A stretch of 34,771 nucleotides of DNA from Akkermansiaceae bacterium UBA6138. GTDB lineage: Bacteria; Verrucomicrobiota; Verrucomicrobiia; Verrucomicrobiales; DEV007. The DNA is taken from assembly GCA_002422425.1 (NCBI GenBank), contig DIVG01000062.1:25526-60296 (forward strand). Direction: 5' to 3'. The translations under genes were made by a program, and so were the position numbers. The notes under the pieces were generated by a model. That model was not told the DNA's origin. It made no database searches and was given only the letters and a program-made list of their open reading frames with translations. Below, one piece after another: positions 19,901 to 25,418 of the stretch; position 1 is the first letter of the stretch, and every line of letters begins with the position of its first letter.

Positions 19901-21763
19901 GGGATTAATGAAGTCAGAGGCACTGACATTATCACTGAGAGCCCCGGAAAGGGTGCCGTCCCAGCCCGCCACGAGAGTAATGTGCCCGGTGTTGCCGGTA
20001 TCGGAGTGGCCGATGTTTTTGATATCTCCGTTGATGTAGATATCCTGGTTCGCCAGCATCGTGAGAGAATTGGCGCTGTCGTAGATGACTTTGGCCCGGT
20101 GCAGCACGGAAATATTGCCCACGCCATTTCCCGCCGCACCGGTGTGGATGATGACGTTGTTTGTCTTGAGAGCATTGACGAGAAACTCGTCCGTCATCGT
20201 GCCCACAGCACCGGCGAGGGTGGAGCTGTAAATCGTCACGTCAGTGGGATCGATGAGGAAGGTCCCGTTTTTTCCGTTGAACGCCGCCGTGCTGACCGAA
20301 CCGCCCACCTGGAGACTCTCCCGTCCGGAAACCTCGACAAAGCCGCCGTTTCCGATAAAACCGCGCGCCTGAGCGGAGATCTCGCCGGCGAAGAGCGTGC
20401 CGCCGTCGGACCAGACCGCCACCTCGCCACCGTCGCCCGCTTCGGCGTCCGAGATAAGAAGAGCACCGGCTTCAACGACGGTGTCCTGCGCATTGACGAT
20501 GGAGGGATCGTTCCCGCCGAATCCTCCGCCCACGAGGATGGAACCGCCCTTGAGAAGACCGGAGGCATCGACCACGGCGGTGGATCCAATCGTGAGGGCC
20601 GACGCGGTCACCGCGACACGACCGCCCAACCCGTGATCGCCGGTCGCCTCAACGCGGCCGGACACGGCGGTGGAGGCGGAACCGGTGATGGAGACCGAAC
20701 CGCCCGACGAACCCGCCACCGAAACAGTGGCGTCCCTCCCCACACTGACCTCGCTGCCCGAGAGATCGACGGAACCGCCCGCGCGCAAACGCGAGCCGGA
20801 AGCCCCCTGGACCCCGGAGGCATCGACGAGGCCGGAGCCAATATCGACCTGACCACCCGAAACCTCGACCCGGCCGCCCGAACCGTCACTGGTGCGGGCC
20901 TGCAGGGTGCCGGTGTTGACGATGCTGCCGCGCGAGCCGGCGCTGAGAGTCAGCTTGCCCCCTTTGAAATTGTAGCCGCTCGCACGGACGACCCCGTCGT
21001 TCTTGATGGCGAGGGCATAGACATTACCGTGAGCCTTCAACTCGGCAGCGGCCCCGTTGATGGTGCCGGTATTATCAATCCCCACGGCGGCCCCGCTCCC
21101 GCCGGACTGAACCGAAATCGTCGTCCCGCCTGGCCCCTGATCGACAAGGATATCGCCTCCCGCCCCGAAGGCGACGGTGCCCCGCGACGCCGAAACCGAA
21201 CCGGGATTCTGCAGGAAATTAGCGAGGACAACGACATCTCCGTTCTGACTGGTGATGGAACCGTAGTTCGAAATACCGGCACTCGAATTCCCTTTGAAGC
21301 GGTTTGATCCTCCGTTGAGGAAGTCGTCGTTGTCGATGTCGAGGGTCGACATCAGCATCATCCCCGCCACGTCAACCACCCCGCCGGCCCCCACCACGAC
21401 CCCGTTCGGGTTGATCACCGCGACACTCCCGTTGGATGCTTCAAGCCTGCCGTAAATCGCACTCGGATTCCCCGAGATGACCCGGTTAAGGGTGAAAGCG
21501 CCCACGTCCTGATTAACCCGCGTCACCTCTCCCGCGTCGATCGAGAAGGACTGCCAGTTAATGATCGCCAGGTTCGACGCGTTATTAATGTCGAGCATCG
21601 CCGTTCCCATCCCCTGGAAGTTCACATTACCGGCCACCACCGTCGCTCCCGACGGGTTGGCCCCGACTCGAACCGGATTCAGCACGAGGCCCGGCGTGAG
21701 CGATATAAGAATCAGCACTTGAAGCAGCAAATTGCGGCGAAGGGCGGGGGCGATGGCTTTCAT
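13907..21763 (-). CDS. Giant TpsA exoprotein 2: filamentous-haemagglutinin-like, IGHGG/IGNGG repeats
   Basis: About 2618 residues and first gene of the tpsA-tpsA-tpsB set. It has the same signal peptide and TPS domain as its neighbour (MKAIAPALRRN, INWQSFSI, NPNGVVVG). A beta-helix follows and then the stretch GNGGFVEVSGRESL...LIDPTDVTIYS, common in large TpsA adhesins. Residues about 752-2374 hold 20 IGHGG-type motifs; copies 11-17 are mainly IGNGG. Near residues 2145-2300 two copies of a roughly 75-residue module break the pattern (HGL--GDRV--F and Y-I---T-F-S/LS). A nine-glycine linker, an acidic block and a YSS-RLFGT motif close the protein. No cysteine was noticed. The frame extends to a GTG at 21880, but that would add 39 residues overlapping a palindrome, so the ATG matching the sister gene was chosen. 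The 68-base gap to tpsA1 suggests co-transcription. Confidence 0.92.
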   Translation of the reverse strand: MKAIAPALRRNLLLQVLILISLTPGLVLNPVRVGANPSGATVVAGNVNFQGMGTAMLDINNASNLAIINWQSFSIDAGEVTRVNQDVGAFTLNRVISGNPSAIYGRLEASNGSVAVINPNGVVVGAGGVVDVAGMMLMSTLDIDNDDFLNGGSNRFKGNSSAGISNYGSITSQNGDVVVLANFLQNPGSVSASRGTVAFGAGGDILVDQGPGGTTISVQSGGSGAAVGIDNTGTINGAAAELKAHGNVYALAIKNDGVVRASGYNFKGGKLTLSAGSRGSIVNTGTLQARTSDGSGGRVEVSGGQVDIGSGLVDASGVQGASGSRLRAGGSVDLSGSEVSVGRDATVSVAGSSGGSVSITGSASTAVSGRVEATGDHGLGGRVAVTASALTIGSTAVVDASGLLKGGSILVGGGFGGNDPSIVNAQDTVVEAGALLISDAEAGDGGEVAVWSDGGTLFAGEISAQARGFIGNGGFVEVSGRESLQVGGSVSTAAFNGKNGTFLIDPTDVTIYSSTLAGAVGTMTDEFLVNALKTNNVIIHTGAAGNGVGNISVLHRAKVIYDSANSLTMLANQDIYINGDIKNIGHSDTGNTGHITLVAGWDGTLSGALSDNVSASDFINPDGTALTTPGRFGTWGALGSGVYLNEQGSEAVEVGSARGQTNVFADVVRLRHGRDAEGRFAQIGYRRVADTRAVAIVGATDYRQFSAYFADPTTQIVDGDINVTGLSSVSLLPSDQYNQEQGDKTQWRGYTMIGHGGIRRGDDSIDNVAGGNAALGLGFDSGVIAVDDGSNSGNITVYAGNTLRMKGSGLQAQTQIGHGGHGGGGPNSGNIRLAGGGLPQLGTIIFGDMSGDINVTAGSIDMEAGLYSETPVQIGHGGLNVRGEHSGNISVKSTLGGIRGTAAPNLGDAGPTTSSTDWRWTNNRNNSYVMIGHGGTGSFYQGYKTTDIQDLLPQRTVLMTTSAGANQSLNNSSVSGDGIRINPKTGLPFGHSGDIVVDSAGGVHLTATGNAAFAMIGHGGTTSRGDHRGDVTVTARNGDVIFDRIAIQLDRNGMDRRNVGDGAFVQIGHGGRRTIGGNSGDINVTATGNVEMYAGRAEAYAMIGHGGRGEDSTLWSGGRQRGAAIANGTHTGDISVIAGGDVKFRSGFGTGSLAFSKLGHGGHLQWADVLNTGQGGTNLNPDTGVAELVGGGATRILVDGNGAPILDGNGKYQLVADETQQGHNGTIFVTAGGDIDFRAGQTEAMRGQEPFGMEMNRNYNSTTIGHGGDTSWGDHWGLITLDAGGDVVMEARGGWDAVSFEGNDLGAYDMTTSNARGVPRLSSDEDNATTGIRNYAHVGHGGFDANHRNTDTTQSWNRSGKNGEGIGTWGPSDISITAGGDIISRAAMVNTVGPGLLERAILGRNGVTNEIEYYDQFGNIVELSATVGAHNARPHIVNRAAPDAALPGDLTGARGEVIGRTTFNEITEYRSNTFSGDTNQNNRFRMNLGTGFAGGEIVYLSGAAIGTTLTPGGHVLSATQAYEVFDARGDNNDFRLRPIDFGPNGGVRGATLVITTPPAVGDLQITAQTWNGWKMPEPVMGAQDSYAQIGNGGRSTNFTNGSTPGVGGLADGLGHRGNITLNAGGSVIAMASDIEVGVGFKQGVGIQRIKYDGSQLERFVIGPDGQLTSEREAVPDIFVGPVRTQNHDLNGTMRPFIEQIIATNGIEGDPRGQQNFSLTGRNYVMIGNGGWTSRGDHTGDITITAGRDASGRGLVLHAGEGTQDFAQIGNGGWDSDGWDPQGSLNNDNNRLNDKGSDSTITINVDGDILIQGGGVNGQVQGNPGTFTVNRNSLGSGQPEEAPVITRDEGSLSYAQIGSGGYANGGSHSGDIFVRSHLGSIDLLAGNNARFNSAQIGNGGTNARGQSSGNITVLAYGDFNAIAQASFRDYEASHAQMANPVHSFGMDNTGHISVGVGNSVMVGNGGWDSDPQGGTLNLRPGLVGHTGNIELVSVTGSILLRGGGNADSTSISINNDALNRGNSAHIGNGGNFTDGDHGGNIRVVAGENLILEGAAGSRDSFTQIGHGGLNGGTDASESGTFVGNIELIVGNDLIMNRGSNTDTGTSGQGRWIVRQNITPGSTATQQQVRWTDTLENTLPFPVSGASGTNLFNSGVHPHGLVVGDRVVFPSAVGGLAANTPYYVIESDVTTFRLSATPGGGPVVTGNFTNGNMQRQFAATGWDASDVIGTGQVHGLQMGDRVQFASITGGSGLSPSTVYFIRDVTPTSFKVSSAFGGAAINFTTDITTAELRRVDTTQTFRTTRDANEVFNNYTKIGHGDHSYRQRGGGSASGLRNGDITISVGNDINLADKAKRPYVDAAYAFNPNNLNFADQVLIGHIDSRFAPQDPFRSTVGNTYIAVSRNNPYSDGTGRLLTNGSKVMISSAGEGTLGELRIYMPGDQSDLMGPNLFLNSANYERYGLTVEATEHLFTTGEYGELDGEFTPEGVALNSFAGYGLFYGAVNPNGGGGGGGGGLPPTVPELWDLFYEQMSLYDSLEREDEAGSAYLYGFAGEYFDEEDEEESELEKEKEELVGGGRMSFQFYDPRMNRYSSFRLFGTPAGVQGSIPSVPGDTPVTVTP
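14226..14251 (-). repeat. Short tandem hexamer repeat coding poly-glycine
   Basis: About four in-frame copies of the hexamer CACCGC (+ strand) encode a nine-glycine linker near the C-terminus of TpsA2. Slippage would change the linker by two residues per unit without breaking the frame. Confidence 0.7.
14628..19515 (-). repeat. IGHGG/IGNGG repeat array in TpsA2 (20 copies)
   Basis: Twenty motif copies were counted in the translation. Copies 1-10 are IGHGG or a close variant, copies 11-17 (about 15671-17010) are mainly IGNGG, with one IGSGG and one VGNGG, and the last three return to IGHGG, IGHGD and IGHID. Following strands take the form G-D/N-I-x-V-x-A-G-G-D. Spacing averages about 85 residues but is irregular. 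Confidence 0.8.
14890..15350 (-). repeat. Tandem pair of about 75-residue modules within TpsA2
   Basis: The two copies have HGL-x2-GDRV-x-F at residues 2157 (codon at 15293-15295) and 2232 (codon at 15068-15070), exactly 75 residues apart. Each continues with G-G-L/S...T-x-Y-x-I...T-S/T-F-R/K-L/V-S and a GGxxV/I end. The pattern resembles small beta modules often seen in phage and surface proteins (FCCH-like), a resemblance from memory. No cysteine or catalytic motif is present. Confidence 0.6.
21306..21763 (-). repeat. 458-bp direct repeat, copy in tpsA2 (signal peptide and TPS domain start)
   Basis: Partner of 13381-13838. Silent as well as coding positions agree over most of the length, for example only about five differences in the 290 bases nearest the left end. 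Confidence 0.9.
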
Positions 21764-21871
21764 ATGGTAGCGGGGGCGGATGGGTTGAGAAGGGGGGCTC
21801 TGCAACCTGCTCTGCGGTCCTTTTGGTTGGAAACCTAATGGGATGACAGCATTGCGGGCGCTTGTAAATCC

Positions 21872-21887
21872 AAAATTCACGAATTTT
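21872..21887 (-). promoter_or_regulatory. AAAATTC-AC-GAATTTT palindrome upstream of the tps operon
   Basis: A perfect 7-bp inverted repeat with a 2-base centre lies 109 bases upstream of the chosen tpsA2 ATG, in an AT-rich patch of otherwise GC-rich DNA. It is a candidate operator or part of the promoter. It overlaps the alternative GTG start at 21880, which argues against that start. Confidence 0.4.
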
Positions 21888-21908
21888 CACTTCGCTTTCA
21901 TCAATAAT

Positions 21909-21933
21909 TGTCACGCGCCGAAAAAGCGTGACA
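21909..21933 (-). promoter_or_regulatory. TGTCACGC-N9-GCGTGACA inverted repeat between ubiE and tpsA2
   Basis: A perfect 8-bp inverted repeat with a 9-base loop (GCCGAAAAA on the + strand). It may be the terminator of the ubiE transcript, although no T-run follows on the - strand, or a regulator site for the tps operon. The right arm (- strand GTGACA) could also serve as a weak -35 box. Confidence 0.4.
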
Positions 21934-22028
21934 CCGGTGAGGGAAGCTTTCGGAGCGATTTCACTCCCGTTCCCGGAAAAATCGCGGAAAAAAGGGGCCG
22001 GGGCCGATCTCAACTCACGCGGGCGGGC

Positions 22029-22742
22029 TCAGCTTTGGCGAGGGCCCTTCCGGCATGCCCCTGAATAGACACTGCTGATCCCTCCGAACTGAGGCTCCCA
22101 GGTCACTTCTTCAAATCCGTTGCCACGGATCAGATCGATCATGGCGGTGCCCGAGGGGAATCGCTCGATGGAATCGCCGAGGTAGGCGTAGGCCTCCCGG
22201 TTCCCCGTAAGAATCCCGGCGAGAAAGGGAAGGATGCGGTGGAGGTAAACGCGATAGGGCGCTTTCAACAGACGATTGGCCGGGAGGGAAAAGTCGAGAA
22301 CGACGAGGCGGCCGCCGGGTTTGAGCACTCGCGCGAACTCGCGCAGGGCGGCGGCCCAGTCAGCCATGTTGCGCAACCCGTAACCTATCGTGAGCGCGTC
22401 GAAGCTGTCATCGGGAAAGGGAAGGGCAAGACCGTCGCAGACGATGAGTTCGGGGAGTCCCCTCTTTGCCGCCTCGGCGAGCATGGGGGCGCAGAAGTCA
22501 GCCCCGATGACACGGGCTTTCGGAACGGCCGCCGCGACGGTCAGGGCGAGGTCACCGCTCCCGGTAGCGACGTCAAGAACGCGGGCGGGACTGACTTCGC
22601 GGACAAGGGCGGCGACGCGACGGCGCCAGAGGATGTCGATCCCGAGGCTGAGAACGTGGTTGGTGAGGACGTAGCGGGAGGCAATCGCGGAAAAGGCCCG
22701 GTGGACGAAGACGGGGTTCTGGTCCTGTGATTGCTCTGGCAT
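22029..22742 (-). CDS. ubiE: Demethylmenaquinone methyltransferase (UbiE/MenG)
   Basis: A 237-residue class I SAM methyltransferase that methylates demethylmenaquinone (and, in species with ubiquinone, its benzoquinol precursor) at the last steps of quinone synthesis. Family signatures are clear: an N-terminal FSAIASRY--TNHVLSLG-D--WRRR block (residues 17-42), SAM motif I DVATGSGD (57-64), the acidic loop GADF, ALPFPDDSFDALTIGYGLRN (106-125), RVLKPGG, and YLGDSIERFPSG near the end. Length matches the family. The ATG at 22742 was chosen; a GTG three codons upstream (22751) is possible and a GGGAG lies just before both. It sits alone on the - strand between the tps operon and a tRNA-Leu gene. 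In this kind of organism menaquinone is the expected substrate, which is inference. Confidence 0.93.
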   Translation of the reverse strand: MPEQSQDQNPVFVHRAFSAIASRYVLTNHVLSLGIDILWRRRVAALVREVSPARVLDVATGSGDLALTVAAAVPKARVIGADFCAPMLAEAAKRGLPELIVCDGLALPFPDDSFDALTIGYGLRNMADWAAALREFARVLKPGGRLVVLDFSLPANRLLKAPYRVYLHRILPFLAGILTGNREAYAYLGDSIERFPSGTAMIDLIRGNGFEEVTWEPQFGGISSVYSGACRKGPRQS

Positions 22743-22802
22743 CCGAAACACCGCTCCCTAACGCCTCCGCCCCGGCAACCTCTGCGGCACGGGGGGTGAA
22801 AA

Positions 22803-22884
22803 TGCTCACGAGAGGACTCGAACCTCCACGGGTCTCCCCACTAGAACCTGAATCTAGCGCGTCTACCAATTCCGCCACGTGAGC
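22803..22884 (-). tRNA. tRNA-Leu (anticodon CAG)
   Basis: Read on the - strand, the 7-bp acceptor stem GCTCACG/CGTGAGC is perfect, with discriminator A. The D arm has GCGGAATTGGTAGACGC, the anticodon arm CTAGA-TTCAGGT-TCTAG gives CAG, the long variable arm fits a class II leucine tRNA, and the T arm GAGG-TTCGAGT-CCTC is normal. The CCA end is not encoded; TTTTC follows the discriminator. Confidence 0.95.
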
Positions 22885-23016
22885 AGCGTCTAAAAGCGAG
22901 CCGTTAACAAACACGCGAATGCCTCGAAAACAACCGCTTTTATTTGCCGCGCGACAGAATGAGGGGGAGCTTGTTGCCCGGTTTCCAGCTCTTCGTTTTC
23001 CAACCCGCGCCGCCCC

Positions 23017-23730
23017 GTGATTTTACCTGAACTCCATTTTTGGCGGGATCCCGCCTTTCGTCCGGCCACCCGCCAGATGGCTCTGGACGAGGCTCTCTTT
23101 CACTGGTCATCGGCGACAGGGCTGGCGGCGGCCCGCTTTTATCACTGGGATACCCCCGCGGTGACGGTGGGGTATTTTCACCGGACGGCGGAGCAGGATC
23201 TTCCGCTGCCCGCCGGGGCGGTGCGACGCTACACCGGCGGCGGTCTCGTCGAGCACGGGGCCGACCTCACCTTTGTCCTGACCCTGCCGGCCGGGAGCGA
23301 CGCAGCCCTCGCGGCGGCGGCGGCGCGCTATCGCTGGATCCACGAACGCCTCGCGACGGCCCTTGCGGGGGCGGGACTGATGACCGTGCTGGAACCGCCC
23401 GGCCTGCCCCGGGGCGGCGGGCCGTGCTTCAGCGATCCGGTGCCCTGGGATCTGCGCGACCCGCGATCGGGGGTAAAAATCGGCGGCGGGGCCCAGCGAC
23501 GCTCCCGCGGCGCGGTCATCCACCAGGGCAGTGTGCGCCTGCCGGAGGCGCTTCGCGATCCCGGGGCGGAATGGATCGGGGACTTCCTCAAAGGCCTCGC
23601 ACGCAGCCGCGCCCCCCTCGACGCGGTCGTGCGCGAGAGCGTCACCGCCGACGCACTGGATAGGGAAAGCGGGCGTTACGGTTCGGCAGCGTGGAACCGG
23701 CCGTGGAACTCTTCGGGAAAAAGAGTGTGA
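23017..23730 (+). CDS. Lipoate-protein ligase A family protein (biotin/lipoate transferase fold)
   Basis: A 237-residue protein with the BPL/LplA/LipB fold. Visible motifs are N-terminal RQMALDEAL (19-27), RRYTGGGLVEH (70-80, the lipoyl/biotinyl binding loop), and KIGGGAQRR (154-162) with the conserved Lys154, followed by HQGSVRL. These enzymes attach lipoate or octanoate to the lysine of lipoyl domains in 2-oxoacid dehydrogenases and GcvH. It lacks the C-terminal accessory domain of E. coli LplA, so it is either a short LplA or an octanoyltransferase of the LipM type; sequence alone does not decide. The start is a GTG at 23017, which keeps the whole conserved N-terminus; the next ATG lies inside it. 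It is followed by an xdh-like pair 94 bases downstream on the same strand. Confidence 0.8.
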   Translation: MILPELHFWRDPAFRPATRQMALDEALFHWSSATGLAAARFYHWDTPAVTVGYFHRTAEQDLPLPAGAVRRYTGGGLVEHGADLTFVLTLPAGSDAALAAAAARYRWIHERLATALAGAGLMTVLEPPGLPRGGGPCFSDPVPWDLRDPRSGVKIGGGAQRRSRGAVIHQGSVRLPEALRDPGAEWIGDFLKGLARSRAPLDAVVRESVTADALDRESGRYGSAAWNRPWNSSGKRV

Positions 23731-23824
23731 CAAAGGCGAATTTATGTTAGAACAGCCCCCGGTGCTTTTTCAGCCCCCTCTAAATACGGGAGAATCCTGG
23801 CGAAAAGTGCCGGACGGGTAAGTG

Positions 23825-25399
23825 ATGCAGAGTTGGTACAGCTTCGAATTGGACGGGGAAATCTGCCGGGTGGAGAAGGAAAACACTCACGGCAGCCTCG
23901 CCGCGTTTTTATCACGCCTCGACCCCTGCTTTGCGCACTTCGGCGGCGACCGGAACGGTCACTCGCCCGGGCTCGTCGTAATGGGCACGCTGGAGGGAGA
24001 GAGCCATCGCTTCCGCGTCGTGGACGCGGATCTGATGATGCTCGCGATGCTGGCCGGATGCCAGGTTTGGACCCCCGAGGGCATTCGCAATGCCGAGCCC
24101 GAACACCCTGTCAACGTCGCCTTCCAGGAAAGACAATTCGAGTGCGGCGATGAAAGAATCGACGCCCTCATCGCTCTCACGTTCGAGGGTTATTACCGTC
24201 CCGACCTTCGGCGGCAGGGGCAGATCAATGACCAGTTTGACGCGATTGTGAGCCGCACCGTCAACGCGGCCGCCGTGCGCGAGACGGTAACCCAGGTTTT
24301 TGCCTCGACCGTCCAGCTGCGAAACGAAGCGGCCGCTCGCGCCGAGCGGGCGGGGCAGAAGAGCCCGGTGTGGTCGGGGGAAAAGGACATCTTCGGGGAT
24401 CGCTTCACGAGGCAGCTTTTCCGCCTTCCCGAGCGCGGGGCGCTGCTCTATGTCGACGGATCGAAACGCCGTTTTTTCCGGCCGGATAATCTCGTGGAAT
24501 TGCTCAAGCTAAGGCGGGAATATCCCGAAGCGGTCTTTGTCGCCGGCGGCACTTCTCTCGCCCGTCGCGGAGGGGCCGCTGAGTGTCCCGAGCTTATCTC
24601 GCTCGAGGGGGTGAAGGAGCTCTCGTCCTTTCTCACGACGGAAGAGAGCTGGGAGATCGGTGCCGCCGTCTCTCTCACCCGGGTCGCGGAGCAGATCGGA
24701 CGGGAGTGCCCGCCCTTCAGTAAAGTGCTGCGCCGCTTCGCCTCACGCCCCGTGCGCAATCGCGCCACGCTCGGCGGTTACCTCGCGACGGCGTGGGGAC
24801 CGGGGCAGCTCGCGCCGCTGCTCATGGCGCTGAATGCCCGCGTCATCCTGCTTTCCGCCGAGGGGGAGCGTGACGCGCCGGTATCGCAGTTTTACAAGCC
24901 CGGCGGCGGCACCATCCTGCAGCCCCGCGAGCTCATCCGCAGTGTCATCATCCCCCGATCAAACGAGACCGTTCTCGCCGCCCGGGGGATCACTTCACGG
25001 CTTTGTGACGTCTATACGGCGGGGCCGCGCCGCACCTCGTGCGAGCCGTATGCCACCGCATCCTTTGCGATCGAGCTGCGCGATCGTCACATTATCAAGG
25101 CTTGGCTCGCCTACTCGGGGATTGCGGCCGTCCCCGAACGGGCCCGCGAGGCCGAGGAGTTTCTCAGCGGGAAAATCTGGGAGGAAAAAACCGTCATCGA
25201 GGCGCTCGGGGTCCTGAACCGCACCGTCGAGGTCGAGACGGAGGAGCGCTCCCCTGCTGAACCTGCTTATCGTAAACAACTCGTCGGCACCCTTTTCCAG
25301 AAATTCTTTTATCAGCATCCGACGCCCGGTAGCGTCAGACCCGAATTCCTGAGCGCCACCGCCGAGTTCGGAAAGCTTGAGGAACCCTTTTTGACGTGA
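23825..25399 (+). CDS. Xanthine dehydrogenase small-subunit-like protein (XdhA fold) without Fe-S ligands
   Basis: About 524 residues. The layout is that of XdhA: a plant-ferredoxin-like region (1-90), an all-helical second [2Fe-2S] region (94-160), an FAD-binding domain of the CO-dehydrogenase type (about 205-390), and a flavoprotein C-terminal domain (about 400-510). FAD-domain landmarks are readable: FVAGGTSLA, NRATLGGYLATAWGPG and LAYSGIAAVPERA. The cysteines that bind both clusters are missing. Where CGxxxCGxCT-like text is expected the sequence reads GGDRNGHSPGLVVMG (40-54), only Cys107 remains of the second cluster's CGxC (ECGDERID), and the CRCTGY stretch reads TVNAAAV (145-151). In the FAD domain GGN is GGY and the usual D after the loop is Q. 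The start could be the adjacent GTG at 23822. It is probably not a standard xanthine dehydrogenase. Confidence 0.8.
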   Translation: MQSWYSFELDGEICRVEKENTHGSLAAFLSRLDPCFAHFGGDRNGHSPGLVVMGTLEGESHRFRVVDADLMMLAMLAGCQVWTPEGIRNAEPEHPVNVAFQERQFECGDERIDALIALTFEGYYRPDLRRQGQINDQFDAIVSRTVNAAAVRETVTQVFASTVQLRNEAAARAERAGQKSPVWSGEKDIFGDRFTRQLFRLPERGALLYVDGSKRRFFRPDNLVELLKLRREYPEAVFVAGGTSLARRGGAAECPELISLEGVKELSSFLTTEESWEIGAAVSLTRVAEQIGRECPPFSKVLRRFASRPVRNRATLGGYLATAWGPGQLAPLLMALNARVILLSAEGERDAPVSQFYKPGGGTILQPRELIRSVIIPRSNETVLAARGITSRLCDVYTAGPRRTSCEPYATASFAIELRDRHIIKAWLAYSGIAAVPERAREAEEFLSGKIWEEKTVIEALGVLNRTVEVETEERSPAEPAYRKQLVGTLFQKFFYQHPTPGSVRPEFLSATAEFGKLEEPFLT

Positions 25400-25418
25400 T
25401 CCCTTCACGAGCGGCCCG

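Noticed and set aside
6900..21310. Long + strand open frames opposite the tpsA genes (for example 9471-10820, 14363-16045, 19499-21307, up to 602 codons)
   Set aside because: They are antisense shadows of GC-rich repetitive beta-helix coding sequence; their translations are low-complexity, mirror the repeats and match no family. The - strand frames have clear domains.
6723..21763. CRISPR-like regular repeats
   Set aside because: The repeated motifs are in-frame protein repeats with irregular spacing, not short identical DNA repeats with unique spacers.
21764..21880. GTG at 21880 as start of tpsA2
   Set aside because: The extra 39 residues have no counterpart in TpsA1, precede the signal peptide, and overlap a palindrome in the regulatory region.
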